Counted from the stretch's first letter, positions 25,910 through 35,631 are shown. The stretch: DNA of 64,000 nt from Chromohalobacter sarecensis (GCF_023061135.1 NZ_JAKGAN010000002.1:310001-374000), one strand, 5' to 3'. Program-made: numbers and translations. Notes: generated by a model from the sequence alone, not told the origin.

Positions 25910-28900
25910 ATGTCGTGGCGACGCTGGCATCATTTCTTCACTTGGCAATGCTGGCCTGGGCGGCATGAACGTGGGCATGCCAAGGTGCGTGTGGTTCATT
26001 GTATCGCATGTGTTGCGCTTTGCCTGCTGTGCGTGGTTGGCGACGCCATGGCGCAGTCGGCATTGCCCGAGCATGATGAGCTGACAACGCGTCTGGAACG
26101 GCTGCAATCCATCGAGCAGCCCGATAGCGACCAGCGCACGGCCATAGACGATACCCGCGCCGCGTTGGAAGGGCTGCAAGAACTCGAGTCGGTCGACGAT
26201 AAACTCGACGCGCTCGAGCAGCGCGCGGAGAACGCGCCTCAGGAATCGCAATCCTTGGCGCAGCAACTTCAGCGCCTGGAGGCGCCGTCGGATGCCGCGC
26301 CTGAGGGCGGACTTGACGCCTTGTCGCTGGATGAATTGCGTGAGCGTACCGGCGATGCGTTGGAAGAATTGGAGAAACTGCAGAGCCGTCTGGCGGACGT
26401 CAATGCCCAGTTGATCAGTGCCCAGACGCTTCCCGAACGCGCCCAGACGGCGATTGTCGAAGCGCGGGAACGTGCCGATACGCGCCAGGCTCAGCTTGCC
26501 GAGTTAGACGACGTCGAAGAGTCGAACGAGGCGGAACTTGCCAAGCGTGACCGCTATCAGGTTGAGCAGGCGCTGGCCGAGCGCCGCGCACGGTGGCATC
26601 AGAGCGAGCTTTCTCATAACACTCGCTTGCGCGAATTGGCGATGCAGCAGCGTGACGTGCTGGAAAAGCGCATCGCGCTCCAGGAAAGCCAATTGTCGGC
26701 GTTGCAGGCAGCACTGGATAAGGCGCGGCGCGAGCAGTCGGAGAAGGCCATCGCCGATGTCGGTCGCGAAGATGCCGAGACGATTGCCGAGCATCCTGTG
26801 CTGACCAAGGTCCAGCAGGTCAATCGCGATCTAAGCGGTGAATTGCTGGAAGTGACCGACCGCGCTAACGACCTGGTGCGCGAGGGGATCGAAACGCGAA
26901 CCCAGCTCGATCGTGTGCGCCAGGTCCAGCGCACGCTCAACGAACAGATCGATGCGATTCGTGGCAGCTTGCTGTTGTCGCGCATCCTTCGCGAGCAGCG
27001 AGAGTCGTTGCCCGAGGTTGATGCGCTGAGCGGGTTACAGGACGAAATCGCCGATCTGCGCCTGCGCCAGTTCGATCTATCGCAGCAACGCGACGCCTTG
27101 CGACGCCCCCAGCAATTGGCCGATAAAAGCCTGGCCGATGCGAATATAGACGATGCCCCGGGGCTGCGTGAGGCGTTGATCAAGTTGTTCGAGTCGCGCC
27201 GTGAGCTGCTCGACCAGCTCGATGGGGAATACGGCAACCTGCTGACGATTGCCATCAACCAGCAGCTCAATCAACAGCAGTTGTTGAAGATCAGTGACGA
27301 GCTGCGCGCGACTATCGAAGAGCAGCTGTTCTGGGTGGCCAATGGGCGCCCGCTGGATTGGACATGGCTGCGGCAGTTTCCGCGCACGCTGTGGCAAGGC
27401 ATGACAGACGACGACTGGCGTTCGACATGGGGATCCGCGTGGCAACGTCCCGATGGCGAGGCGTTCGCCATGGTGCCGCTGTTGCTGCTTTCCGGCGGGC
27501 TGTTGCTATGGCGGCGGCGTCTCAAGGCGTCACTGCTCAGGTTGCATGAGGAAATCGGGCGCCTCAAGCGTGACACCCAGATGCACACGCCCCGAGCGAT
27601 CGCGCTCAATGCGTTGCTCGCCGCGCATGGTCCCTTGTCGTTGGCGGCCGTGGGCGGGGCTCTCAACCTGGGTGGGCATGGCCTCGCCGTGGTGCTGGGC
27701 GACGCGCTGTTGCAACTGGCGCTGGCGTGGGGCGTCATCGCCTGGTCGCGGCGTTTGCTGGTCTCCGATGGTGTGGCTGCGCGCCACTTTCACTGGTCAC
27801 CGCAGTACGTGCTGCGCTTGCGGCAACTGTTGCTATGGCTGGGCATCGCGCTGATTCCGGTCATCTTGATCAGTAACGTGGCGCCCTATAGCGATGGGCG
27901 CCTGGCGGAGCGGCCGTTGTCGCTGCTATTGCTGCTGCTGGGGTTGGTGATGATGACCGCGGTACTAGTGCGCCTGATCCTCGCCCATGTGCCGTTTTTC
28001 GGCCTCAAGCTTTTTCGTCTGCTGCTGGGTTTGGCGTTATCGGTCGTGCCGTTGATACTCGCGGGCCTGATCGTCATGGGGTTCGAGTATACCGCGCTGA
28101 GTTTGGTCGGACGTTTTATCACCTCTATCTATATTCTGGGGCTGTGGATTCTCGTCGAGGCTGCGGTCGTTCGCGGATTGGCGGTCGCGGCGCGGCGATT
28201 GGCCTATCGGCGTGCGGTGGCGCGTCGCCACGCGCAATCCAAGGAGGACACAGAGAGTGGACTCGAAGTAGTCGAAGAGCCGCCGTTGGATATGGAGCAG
28301 GTCAATCAGCAGTCGCTGCGCCTGTCCAAGCTGATTCTGTTTCTGGGTTTTACCCTGGTGCTTTACGTGGTGTGGGCGGATCTGCTGGGGGTGTTGTCTT
28401 ATCTCGACAACGTCTCCGTCTGGCAGATCGAGCGCGGCCAGGGCGAGGCGATGACCACCAGCCCGATCACCGTGGCCGACGTACTCACGGCGCTGGTGCT
28501 GGTCGCGTTGACGTTCATGATGGCGCGCAACCTGCCTGGGCTGCTGGAGGTCATGGTGCTCTCGCGCCTGAGTCTCAAGCAAGGCAGTGCTTATGCCATC
28601 TCCTCGCTGCTTTCCTACACCATCGTGGGCACCGGGGTCGTGGTGTCGTTGGGCACGCTGGGGGTGTCGTGGGACAAGCTGCAATGGCTGGTCGCCGCGC
28701 TGGGCGTGGGGCTGGGCTTCGGGCTACAGGAGATCTTCGCCAACTTCATTTCGGGGCTGATCATCCTGTTCGAACGCCCGGTGCGTATCGGCGATACCAT
28801 CACCCTGGGCAACTTGCACGGTACGGTCAGCCGTATCCGCATTCGCGCCACCACGGTGACGGATTTCGATCGCAAGGAAATCATCATTCCCAACAAGACC

Positions 28901-29395
28901 TTCGTCACCGATCAACTGATCAACTGGTCGCTTTCCGACAACATCACGCGGGTGGTGCTGACTTATGGCGTGTCGCACGGTTCCGACCTGGAGCAGGTCC
29001 ACCGCCTGCTGCGTCAGGCCGCCGAGGAAAACCCGCGCGTGCTGCGCGATCCCGAGCCGCAGATCTTCTGCCTCGAATATGGCGCCACGGCGTTCAGCTT
29101 CGAGTTGCGGATCTTCGTCAACGACCTGATGGATCGCCTGTATGCCAGCGATGAAATCAATCGACGCCTCGATGCCTTGTTCCATGAATACGGCATCCGT
29201 ATCGCGTTCAACCAGTTGGATGTCTGGCTGCACGATGCCGCAGGGCGGCAAGCCTGGGTAAGCTCGCAACCTCAGGGAGAGGCGCCGTTGGGCGGCGAGG
29301 TAACGTCATCGAGGCCGGCGCGACGCGATGGCATCGAGGATGTCGATGCCGGCCGCAGTTCCGGCGGAGACGGGACGGCTGGCAGCGATGATTGA
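25910..29395 (+). CDS. Large mechanosensitive channel of the MscK/YjeP (MscS superfamily) type
   Basis: 1161 residues, the size of MscK or YnaI-relative giant channels. A hydrophobic signal-like stretch (IACVALCLLCVVGDAMAQ) precedes about 470 residues of periplasmic coiled coil (Glu/Gln/Arg-rich helices). About eleven membrane helices follow. The C-terminal MscS core is clear: VGLGFGLQEIFANFISGLII is the pore helix, RPVRIGDTITLGNLHGTVSRI the beta domain, and the cytoplasmic cage follows (RVLRDPEPQIFCLEYGATAF). GAGG lies 7 nt before the ATG. It relieves hypo-osmotic shock, a fitting role for a halotolerant host. Whether it is K+-gated like MscK is not visible. Confidence 0.92.
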   Translation: MSWRRWHHFFTWQCWPGRHERGHAKVRVVHCIACVALCLLCVVGDAMAQSALPEHDELTTRLERLQSIEQPDSDQRTAIDDTRAALEGLQELESVDDKLDALEQRAENAPQESQSLAQQLQRLEAPSDAAPEGGLDALSLDELRERTGDALEELEKLQSRLADVNAQLISAQTLPERAQTAIVEARERADTRQAQLAELDDVEESNEAELAKRDRYQVEQALAERRARWHQSELSHNTRLRELAMQQRDVLEKRIALQESQLSALQAALDKARREQSEKAIADVGREDAETIAEHPVLTKVQQVNRDLSGELLEVTDRANDLVREGIETRTQLDRVRQVQRTLNEQIDAIRGSLLLSRILREQRESLPEVDALSGLQDEIADLRLRQFDLSQQRDALRRPQQLADKSLADANIDDAPGLREALIKLFESRRELLDQLDGEYGNLLTIAINQQLNQQQLLKISDELRATIEEQLFWVANGRPLDWTWLRQFPRTLWQGMTDDDWRSTWGSAWQRPDGEAFAMVPLLLLSGGLLLWRRRLKASLLRLHEEIGRLKRDTQMHTPRAIALNALLAAHGPLSLAAVGGALNLGGHGLAVVLGDALLQLALAWGVIAWSRRLLVSDGVAARHFHWSPQYVLRLRQLLLWLGIALIPVILISNVAPYSDGRLAERPLSLLLLLLGLVMMTAVLVRLILAHVPFFGLKLFRLLLGLALSVVPLILAGLIVMGFEYTALSLVGRFITSIYILGLWILVEAAVVRGLAVAARRLAYRRAVARRHAQSKEDTESGLEVVEEPPLDMEQVNQQSLRLSKLILFLGFTLVLYVVWADLLGVLSYLDNVSVWQIERGQGEAMTTSPITVADVLTALVLVALTFMMARNLPGLLEVMVLSRLSLKQGSAYAISSLLSYTIVGTGVVVSLGTLGVSWDKLQWLVAALGVGLGFGLQEIFANFISGLIILFERPVRIGDTITLGNLHGTVSRIRIRATTVTDFDRKEIIIPNKTFVTDQLINWSLSDNITRVVLTYGVSHGSDLEQVHRLLRQAAEENPRVLRDPEPQIFCLEYGATAFSFELRIFVNDLMDRLYASDEINRRLDALFHEYGIRIAFNQLDVWLHDAAGRQAWVSSQPQGEAPLGGEVTSSRPARRDGIEDVDAGRSSGGDGTAGSDD

Positions 29396-29403
29396 GGGCG
29401 GCC

Positions 29404-30162
29404 TCAGCCGCTTTTGACCCCATGCAGCAGGAACTCGCGGTTACCGTCGCCGCCGCGTAGCGGGCTTTCCTGCCAGTGGCGGATTTCGAAGCCGGCGGCG
29501 GTGCAACTCTCGCGGATGCGAGCTTCCACCGCCGCATAAAGCGCCGGATCGCGGACGATGCCGTGGGCGTCGACCTTATGCGGGCCGACCTCGAATTGCG
29601 GCTTGACCAGTGACACCAGGTGCGCGCCTGGCGAGAGCACGGTGGCGAGCTCGGGCAGGATCAAGGTTTGCGAGATGAAGGAGACATCCATGACCGCCAC
29701 GTGCAGTCCTTCCGGGGCCAGAGCGGCGAGCCGCTCGTGGGGAAGCGCGCGGGCGTTGACGCCTTCCAGACAGATGACGCGTTCATCCTTGCGCAGCGTC
29801 GCGTCGAGCTGATCGCGCCCGACCTCGATACCTACCACGCGCGTGGCACCGTAGCGCAAGGCGCAATCCGTGAACCCGCCGGTGGACTGTCCCACGTCGA
29901 GTACCGTCATCCCTGCGAGGCGCAGTCCCAGCGTGTCGAGAACGGCCTCCAGCTTGAGCCCGGCGCGCGAGACGTAGCGCTCTTCCGGATCCTCGGCGAG
30001 CTGGAAGCGGCTGTCGTCGGCGACTTTCTCGCCGGGCTTGGTCAGCGTACGCGGTGGGTCCGTCGAGATCAGCGTGACGCGCCCATGGCGGATCAGACGC
30101 TGGGCCCGCGTGCGTGAGCGTGCCCAGCCCTGGGCGACGAGAAGTTGGTCGAGACGTTGCAT
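29404..30162 (-). CDS. tlyA: TlyA family rRNA 2'-O-methyltransferase/hemolysin-like protein
   Basis: 252 residues. An S4 RNA-binding domain comes first (MQRLDQLLVAQGWARSRTRA), then an FtsJ-like Rossmann methyltransferase with SAM motif VLDVGQSTGGFTDCALRYGA and the catalytic-lysine region LVSLVKPQFEVG. Family members methylate rRNA and were named hemolysins historically. The ATG at 30162 gives the usual N-terminus; a GTG two codons upstream is possible. It converges with the MscK-like gene at 8 bp, with no terminator between them. Confidence 0.92.
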   Translation of the reverse strand: MQRLDQLLVAQGWARSRTRAQRLIRHGRVTLISTDPPRTLTKPGEKVADDSRFQLAEDPEERYVSRAGLKLEAVLDTLGLRLAGMTVLDVGQSTGGFTDCALRYGATRVVGIEVGRDQLDATLRKDERVICLEGVNARALPHERLAALAPEGLHVAVMDVSFISQTLILPELATVLSPGAHLVSLVKPQFEVGPHKVDAHGIVRDPALYAAVEARIRESCTAAGFEIRHWQESPLRGGDGNREFLLHGVKSG

Positions 30163-30243
30163 GCCCACACCGCTGAGAAGTCGATAAAAGGAGTCGATAA
30201 AACGCCGCGCAGTATAGCGCGAGGTGGCGTGACGTTCATGCGT

Positions 30244-31344
30244 TCACGGCCCGCTGTCGCTGAGCCGTGTGTACTCGCGCTGCCAACGGTCGAGCAGTGA
30301 GTGGCGCTTGAGAGTGTCGAGCGTGGCCAGCAGGCTGGGGTCGATGGCGATCGGATGAAGGGCATCGCCGAGGGTCTGGCGCAAGTCACGCGCAGTGCCT
30401 TCGCCGTCGAGTGCGGTGTGTACCGCCCCGAGAGGCGTCTTGTCGCGGATTACCCGTTGCCCTTGACGACTGAGAAGATAATCGACGAAGCGTTCGGCGG
30501 TCTCGGGATGGCGCGCGCGCTTGGGGATCAACACCAGACGCTGCGTCACCAGGGCATAATCGTTGGGAATGACCATTTCCAGTTGCGGGTGATCGGCCAC
30601 GAAGTCACGTGCGTAGGAGCCTAGCAAGTTATAGCCGACGGCGTAGCGCCCGTCGGCCAGGCCGTCGAGCATTTCGCCGGTGGTGTCGGCCAGCGCCGCT
30701 TCCACACCGCCCAAGGCAGCCACCAATTCCCAGTAGCGCGGTGACATGTGCGCGTCTTCGGTGGCATAGGTATAGCCGGCACCGCTGCGCCAAGGATCGT
30801 AAGTCACCACGCGGCCTTTGAGACGCTGGCGCTCATGGGTGAGCAAGCTCAGCAAGGCTTCGTGGCTATCCGGAGGCGTTGCGCCCTCGAGCGCGTCGCG
30901 TCGATAGACGATGACCACGGGTTCGAAGGTAAAGCCGAACAATTCGTGGCGCCAGCGCGATACCTGGGGCCACTGCTGTGCTGCGGAGGTGGTCAACGCC
31001 CGTGCGTGGCCGCGGTTGGCAAGCTGATACTGCCAGGGCATGGCCGAGGACATCACCACGTCGGCGGAGGCCTCGTCTTCCGCCAGAAAACGCCGGTACA
31101 ACGCGAGCGTGGTCAGGTTGCGGTAGATCAGCTCGATCTCGGGGTAGCGCGCATGAAAGTCGGCCAGTAGCGGGGCCATCAACTCGTTGTCCAGTGCGCC
31201 GTGAATTTCCAGTGGCTGCGCGGCGGCCTCGTGGGCGGCGGGGTAACGCAGGACATTGGCGTCATCGGCCAGCGTGATGGCGGAGAGCATCATGGCGGTG
31301 AGGGCGACGGCCCAGCGCGCGGGTGAGCGATGTGGCGCGGTCAT
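30244..31344 (-). CDS. Periplasmic solute-binding protein (iron/AfuA-like class) in the tctDE operon
   Basis: 366 residues, with a signal peptide (AVALTAMMLSAITLA, cleavage after the Ala in TLADD). The body resembles the ABC-type periplasmic binding proteins of the iron/thiamine/phosphonate class (LEIHGALDNELMAPLLADFHARYPEIELIYRNL, then DVVMSSAMPWQYQLANRG). No permease or ATPase is encoded nearby. It overlaps the TctE-like kinase by 4 bases (ATGA), so it is in the regulatory operon and probably feeds ligand information to the kinase rather than transport. That role is inference. Confidence 0.8.
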   Translation of the reverse strand: MTAPHRSPARWAVALTAMMLSAITLADDANVLRYPAAHEAAAQPLEIHGALDNELMAPLLADFHARYPEIELIYRNLTTLALYRRFLAEDEASADVVMSSAMPWQYQLANRGHARALTTSAAQQWPQVSRWRHELFGFTFEPVVIVYRRDALEGATPPDSHEALLSLLTHERQRLKGRVVTYDPWRSGAGYTYATEDAHMSPRYWELVAALGGVEAALADTTGEMLDGLADGRYAVGYNLLGSYARDFVADHPQLEMVIPNDYALVTQRLVLIPKRARHPETAERFVDYLLSRQGQRVIRDKTPLGAVHTALDGEGTARDLRQTLGDALHPIAIDPSLLATLDTLKRHSLLDRWQREYTRLSDSGP

Positions 31345-32723
31345 GGTGTCGGCTCCTCGGTGAAATGCAAGCGCACGCGCAAGCCCGGCGGTTCGGCATT
31401 CGGCTGAGCCGGCGCCAGGGTGAGTCGGGCGGCATGGGCCCGGGCGATGCCATCGACGATTGCCAGGCCAAGCCCCGAGCCTTGGCCACCTTCGATGCCG
31501 CGATGGAAGGGACGCAGCACTAGCAGGCGTTGTGCCTCGGGGATCCCGGGGCCGTCATCCTCGACCTCGAGACGTGTTGGGGCTTCGCCGACGCGCACCG
31601 TGATACGCGATGCACCATAGCGGCAGGCGTTGTCGATCAAGTTGGCCAGGGCCTCGGCGAGCTGCCATTCGACCGCGTGCTGGATGACCGCATGCGAGGG
31701 TGTCTCGACGCCCAGGTCGATGCCCGCGCGATGGCAACTCGTCAGGGCGTCACGTATGGCTTGCCGGGCGATGTCGCAAAGATCGATATCGCGGGCTTCC
31801 GGCATCGACTCGGGGTTGTTGAGGCGCGTCAGGGAGAGCAGTTGTGAGGCAAGGCGCGCGGTCTTGTCGGCACTGCCGCGCATGACGCCGAGTGCATCGT
31901 GCCAGGCGCGAGGATCGTCCTGGCGCAGGGCGAGCTCGGCGCGTGCCGAAAGCCCCGCCAGCGGGGTGCGCAATTGGTGCGAGGCATCGCCGATGAAGCG
32001 TTCCTGGTTGGCGCGTACACGGCGCATGCGCGCCAACAGTTCATTGAGGGTTTCGCGCAGCTCGGCGAGTTCGCGAGGCAGGGTCAGGTCGAGCGGTGCC
32101 AGGGTGCGCGGGTCACGGGCGCGGATCGCCCGGCGCAGCTGGGTCAGGGGCATCAGGGCCATGCGCACCCCGAGCAGCACCACGCCGATGGCCAACAGCG
32201 CCATGGCGATCAAACGCAGCATGCTGCCCTGGAACAGCGCCTGTGTCAGAGCTGCGCGCCCTTCGCGGGTATGCGCCACGCGGACCTCGAAAGGCTGGCG
32301 GTCGCGCCACCCTTCGAGTAGCGAGCGCCGCACGCCCAGGCGCAACGCCATGTCGTGCCACTCGATGTTGGCGAAGCGCATGTTGCCTTGCCCGTCGTCG
32401 ATGCGTGGTAGCTCGGCGTTGCCGCTGATGAAGTTGTCATGGGCATCGTAAAGGGCATAGAAAACGCGCTCTTCGGCGTTCGAGGCCAGCATTTTCAGGG
32501 CCGCCGGGGGCAGGTCCATCCACAGTTGGCCCTGCTGGCGCTTGACCTGTTCGGCGATGGAGAGTGAGGCCGATTCGAGCAAACGGTCGAACGCCCGGTC
32601 GGCGGTATCGCGCGAGGCCAAGTAGGCTTGAATGAGCATCAAAGTCCCCAGTGCCAGCATGGGCACCAGCAGCCAGACCAGCAGGCGCCGGTAGAGGCTG
32701 GGCGAGTTGACCGGTGGGCTCAC
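31341..32723 (-). CDS. tctE: Sensor histidine kinase (TctE type)
   Basis: 460 residues. TM1 (LLVWLLVPMLALGTLMLIQA), a periplasmic TctE-type loop (about residues 30-160), TM2 (LIAMALLAIGVVLLGVRMAL), HAMP, then a HisKA domain with FIGDASHQLRTPLAGL (phospho-accepting His). The ATPase domain shows LIDNACRYGA (N box), VEDDGPGIP (G1) and GSGLGLAIVDG (G2). It pairs with the overlapping response regulator, and the tricarboxylate transporter gene set lies divergent. Inner membrane. Confidence 0.9.
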   Translation of the reverse strand: MSPPVNSPSLYRRLLVWLLVPMLALGTLMLIQAYLASRDTADRAFDRLLESASLSIAEQVKRQQGQLWMDLPPAALKMLASNAEERVFYALYDAHDNFISGNAELPRIDDGQGNMRFANIEWHDMALRLGVRRSLLEGWRDRQPFEVRVAHTREGRAALTQALFQGSMLRLIAMALLAIGVVLLGVRMALMPLTQLRRAIRARDPRTLAPLDLTLPRELAELRETLNELLARMRRVRANQERFIGDASHQLRTPLAGLSARAELALRQDDPRAWHDALGVMRGSADKTARLASQLLSLTRLNNPESMPEARDIDLCDIARQAIRDALTSCHRAGIDLGVETPSHAVIQHAVEWQLAEALANLIDNACRYGASRITVRVGEAPTRLEVEDDGPGIPEAQRLLVLRPFHRGIEGGQGSGLGLAIVDGIARAHAARLTLAPAQPNAEPPGLRVRLHFTEEPTP

Positions 32724-33409
32724 GCGTCGCTCTCCAACAGATAACCCAGCCCCCTCACGGTGCGCAGTGCCAGAGACGAGCCGGAAAGACGTCGCCGCAG
32801 GCGGTGGATATAGACCTCGATGGCGTTGTCGCCGAGCGTTTCCTCGGCGAAGACCTGCTCGAGCAGGTGGGCTTTTTCCACCGGTTCCCCGGCATGGCGC
32901 ATCAGATAAGCCAATAGGCGTTGCTCGCGGGGCGGCAGCTCGAGCGTGACATCATCGAGAGTGAAGCGTTGTGTCAGGGTGTCGAAATGCAACGCCCCGA
33001 CATGCAATTGCGTGCCGTCGTCGTGTTGGCGCCGGCGTAAGAGGGCGCGCACCCGGGCTTCTAGTTCATCCAGGGCGAAGGGTTTGGCCAGGTAGTCGTC
33101 GGCGCCCAGATCGAGCCCCTTGACGCGATCCTCGATGGCGCCGCGTGCGGTCAGGATCAATACCGGCGTGTCGCGATCATGGCGCCGCATGGCATCGAGT
33201 ATCTCGAGGCCGCCGCGGCCCGGCAGGTTGAGATCGAGCAGTACCAATACATAGCCATGCTCGGGGGAGGCCAGGCGGGTGAAGGCGGCGTCGCCGTCCT
33301 CGAGGGCATCGACTCGGTAGCTGGCCAGGCTCAGGACGTCGTACAGCGTACTGGCCAGCAGGGCATCGTCCTCGACCAGCAATAGGGGAGCGGTGGTCTC
33401 GGGCGTCAT
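32720..33409 (-). CDS. tctD: OmpR-family response regulator (TctD type)
   Basis: 229 residues. Receiver domain with the acidic pocket (LLVEDDALLA), phospho-acceptor Asp in YVLVLLDLNLPGRGG, Thr in VLILTARG and Lys in DDYLAKPFA. A winged-helix DNA-binding domain follows, with NAIEVYIHRLRRRL as recognition region. It starts inside the IclR stop and its end overlaps the kinase start by 4 bases each, so the three genes are translationally coupled. Predicted to act on the divergent tctC promoter region (33997-34195). Confidence 0.92.
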   Translation of the reverse strand: MTPETTAPLLLVEDDALLASTLYDVLSLASYRVDALEDGDAAFTRLASPEHGYVLVLLDLNLPGRGGLEILDAMRRHDRDTPVLILTARGAIEDRVKGLDLGADDYLAKPFALDELEARVRALLRRRQHDDGTQLHVGALHFDTLTQRFTLDDVTLELPPREQRLLAYLMRHAGEPVEKAHLLEQVFAEETLGDNAIEVYIHRLRRRLSGSSLALRTVRGLGYLLESDA

Positions 33410-33996
33410 GACGGATAGTCCTGCAATGCGCGGTGGCTTAGTACTGTCGCGGCTTCTTGCAGGGCGCGTCGCGCTTCGCGGGCGGGCAAACGCCCCTTGG
33501 GGCCGGAAAGGCTCAGCCAGTAGGCGGTGTCAGGGATGGCCTGGCAGGTCATCGTCCCGCCGGGCAAGGCCAGCGAGGGATCGTCGTCCTGCATCTGCCA
33601 GCGGTAGCCGGGGCGTAGCGTATGGCGCAGGTCGGTGTCCGGCAAGGCGCTCAAGCAGCATTCCATCTGATCTTCCTCACATGACAGTAGCGCGGCGGTT
33701 TCTCCCGTGTCGCGGCATAAACGTTCGAGAACCGGCATGACCAGGCTGGCCAATTGACGCGTAGGTGCGTGCCGTCTGGCCAAGCGCGCCGGCGTGGCGC
33801 CCAGGCGATAGCGTCCGCGTGCATCGCGCTGCACGTAATCGTAACGCTCCAACGAGCCGAGCAAGCGTAACAGCGTGCTTTTATAGAGTGTGGTTACCTC
33901 GGCCAACTCGGCCAAGGATAGGCTTTCATGCTGCGTGTCGAAGGCTTCCATGACGGATAGCGCACGTTCGACAGCCTCTACCCGGTCTTGCGCCAT
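33406..33996 (-). CDS. IclR family transcriptional regulator (short)
   Basis: 196 residues, shorter than the usual 240-270. An N-terminal HTH (residues 5-65: VERALSVMEAFDTQHESLSL and LAELAEVTTLYKSTLLRLLG) is followed by a compressed effector domain (RQLASLVMPVLERLCRDTGE, then ETAALLSCEEDQMECC). The C-terminal half of the effector fold looks trimmed. The ATG at 33996 is followed by the family-typical MAQDRVEAVERA. It is the promoter-proximal gene of the minus operon and faces tctC, so it could repress or activate both directions. Confidence 0.85.
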   Translation of the reverse strand: MAQDRVEAVERALSVMEAFDTQHESLSLAELAEVTTLYKSTLLRLLGSLERYDYVQRDARGRYRLGATPARLARRHAPTRQLASLVMPVLERLCRDTGETAALLSCEEDQMECCLSALPDTDLRHTLRPGYRWQMQDDDPSLALPGGTMTCQAIPDTAYWLSLSGPKGRLPAREARRALQEAATVLSHRALQDYPS

Positions 33997-34195
33997 GGCG
34001 GGTCTCCCAGGGTGTTTGCGTGCCGCAATGGCAGTATTCAACTTTAGTCTTGAACGGCGGCACGAGCGTTGACGCTCGCTTATGACAGGCCTAGTTTTCC
34101 GCTCAAGGGAACGTTGTTCTGCCTTACAGAACTGTAAGGTAAGTGTCAGGTTGCCCGCAACCCATTTCAATTCTCGCTCAAGGGAGATAACAACA

Positions 34196-35182
34196 ATGGC
34201 TTTCAAGACGCCGCTCAAAATCATCATGGCGGCTGCGCTGACACTCGGTGCCAGCACCGCCATGGCGTTCGAACCGTCCGGCAAGGTCGAGTGCATCGCG
34301 CCCTCCGATCCGGGCGGCGGTTGGGACTTCACTTGCCGTAGCATTGGCAATGTCCTCGAGGATCTCGATCTTGTGCCGCGCAGCGTGCAGACCATCAACA
34401 TGGCCGGCGCCGGCGGCGGGGTGGCCTATGCGCACACCGTGAGCAAGCGTGCCGGGGACGAGCAACTGCTGGTTGCCGCCTCCACGGCCACCACCACGCG
34501 TCTGGCGCAGGGGCAGTTCCAGGGCCTGGACGCCGACATGGTCAACTGGATCGGCGCGTTGGGTGCCGATTATGGCGTCATCGCGGTAAGCAAGGATTCC
34601 GAGTACGAAAACCTCAATGACCTGATGGATGCCCTCAAGGACGATCCGCGTGCGGTTAAATTTGCCGGGGGTAGTGCCAAAGGTGGCTGGGACCATCTCA
34701 AGGTGCTGATCGCGGCGAAAGCGGCCGATGTCGGCAAGCTGCCGAAGATTCCCTACCTCTCGTACAACAACGGAGGTGAGGCACTGACGCAGGTGGTCGG
34801 CGGCCATGTGGACGCGTTTACCGGCGACATCACCGAGGCGCAAGGCTTCATGGAATCCGGCGATCTGCGCATCCTCGCCGTGCTCTCGGAAGAGCGCCTG
34901 CCCGGCGAGTTCAGCGACATTCCTACCGCGCGTGAGCAGGGTATCGATGCGCTGGGCCCCAACTGGCGTGGTTTCTACATGCCGGCGGATATTTCCGATG
35001 ACGCCCGTGAGTACTGGGTCGACGCGATGAATACCGTCTACGCCAGCGACGAATGGAAGGAGCTCATGAAAAAGAACGGGCTGATGCCGTTCCACAAGAG
35101 TGATGATGAGTTCAATGAATTCGTGAAACAGCAGATCCAGGATATCCAGGAACTCTCCCAGGAAATCGGACTGATTAAATGA
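34196..35182 (+). CDS. tctC: Tripartite tricarboxylate transporter binding protein TctC
   Basis: Periplasmic receptor of the TctABC sodium-coupled carrier, 328 residues with a signal peptide (IIMAAALTLGASTAMA). The TTT-family loop IAPSDPGGGWDFTCR binds the carboxylate, and the family pattern FAGGSAKGGWDHLKV and LTQVVGGHVDAFTGDITEA follow. AGGGAG lies 9 nt before the ATG. The stop overlaps the tctB start (ATGA). Substrate is a tri- or dicarboxylate; which one is not visible. Confidence 0.93.
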   Translation: MAFKTPLKIIMAAALTLGASTAMAFEPSGKVECIAPSDPGGGWDFTCRSIGNVLEDLDLVPRSVQTINMAGAGGGVAYAHTVSKRAGDEQLLVAASTATTTRLAQGQFQGLDADMVNWIGALGADYGVIAVSKDSEYENLNDLMDALKDDPRAVKFAGGSAKGGWDHLKVLIAAKAADVGKLPKIPYLSYNNGGEALTQVVGGHVDAFTGDITEAQGFMESGDLRILAVLSEERLPGEFSDIPTAREQGIDALGPNWRGFYMPADISDDAREYWVDAMNTVYASDEWKELMKKNGLMPFHKSDDEFNEFVKQQIQDIQELSQEIGLIK

Positions 35183-35631
35183 AATGCAATGACCGCATCT
35201 TCGGTCTACTGATGCTCGTCCTGGCCGTCGCGTACGGCTGGGGCGCCACTCAGTTTCCCGTACCATTCGGTGGGGGTGAGGGCATCGGACCCGAGACATT
35301 TCCCACCTTGCTGGCCGTGGTGCTGGCGCTAAGTAGTCTGTACCTGATCGTCAAACCCGATCCGGGATCAAAATGGCCACCGATGCGCACGGGGCTGGAA
35401 CTGCTGATCGCCGTGGTGGTGTTGATCGCCTATGTGCTTTTGCTTCAGCCCTTGGGCTTCATTATTACCACGACCCTGGCTGTCGGCACCCTGTGCTGGC
35501 GCATGGGGGCGGCGCCCATTCGCGCTTACGTCACGGGTCTGATCGCGGGCATCGTGGTGTATTTTCTGTTCACGATCGGCCTTGATTTGTCCCTGCCGCT
35601 GGGCGTGTTGAGTGTACTGGAGGGAAGCTGA
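35179..35631 (+). CDS. tctB: Small TTT membrane subunit TctB
   Basis: 150-residue integral membrane protein with four predicted helices (first: IFGLLMLVLAVAYGWGA), followed by FGGGEGIGPETFPTLLAVVL, the family's conserved loop. Forms the carrier with TctA. Overlaps both neighbours (4 bases upstream, 1 base downstream), so subunit synthesis is coupled. Confidence 0.92.
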   Translation: MKCNDRIFGLLMLVLAVAYGWGATQFPVPFGGGEGIGPETFPTLLAVVLALSSLYLIVKPDPGSKWPPMRTGLELLIAVVVLIAYVLLLQPLGFIITTTLAVGTLCWRMGAAPIRAYVTGLIAGIVVYFLFTIGLDLSLPLGVLSVLEGS

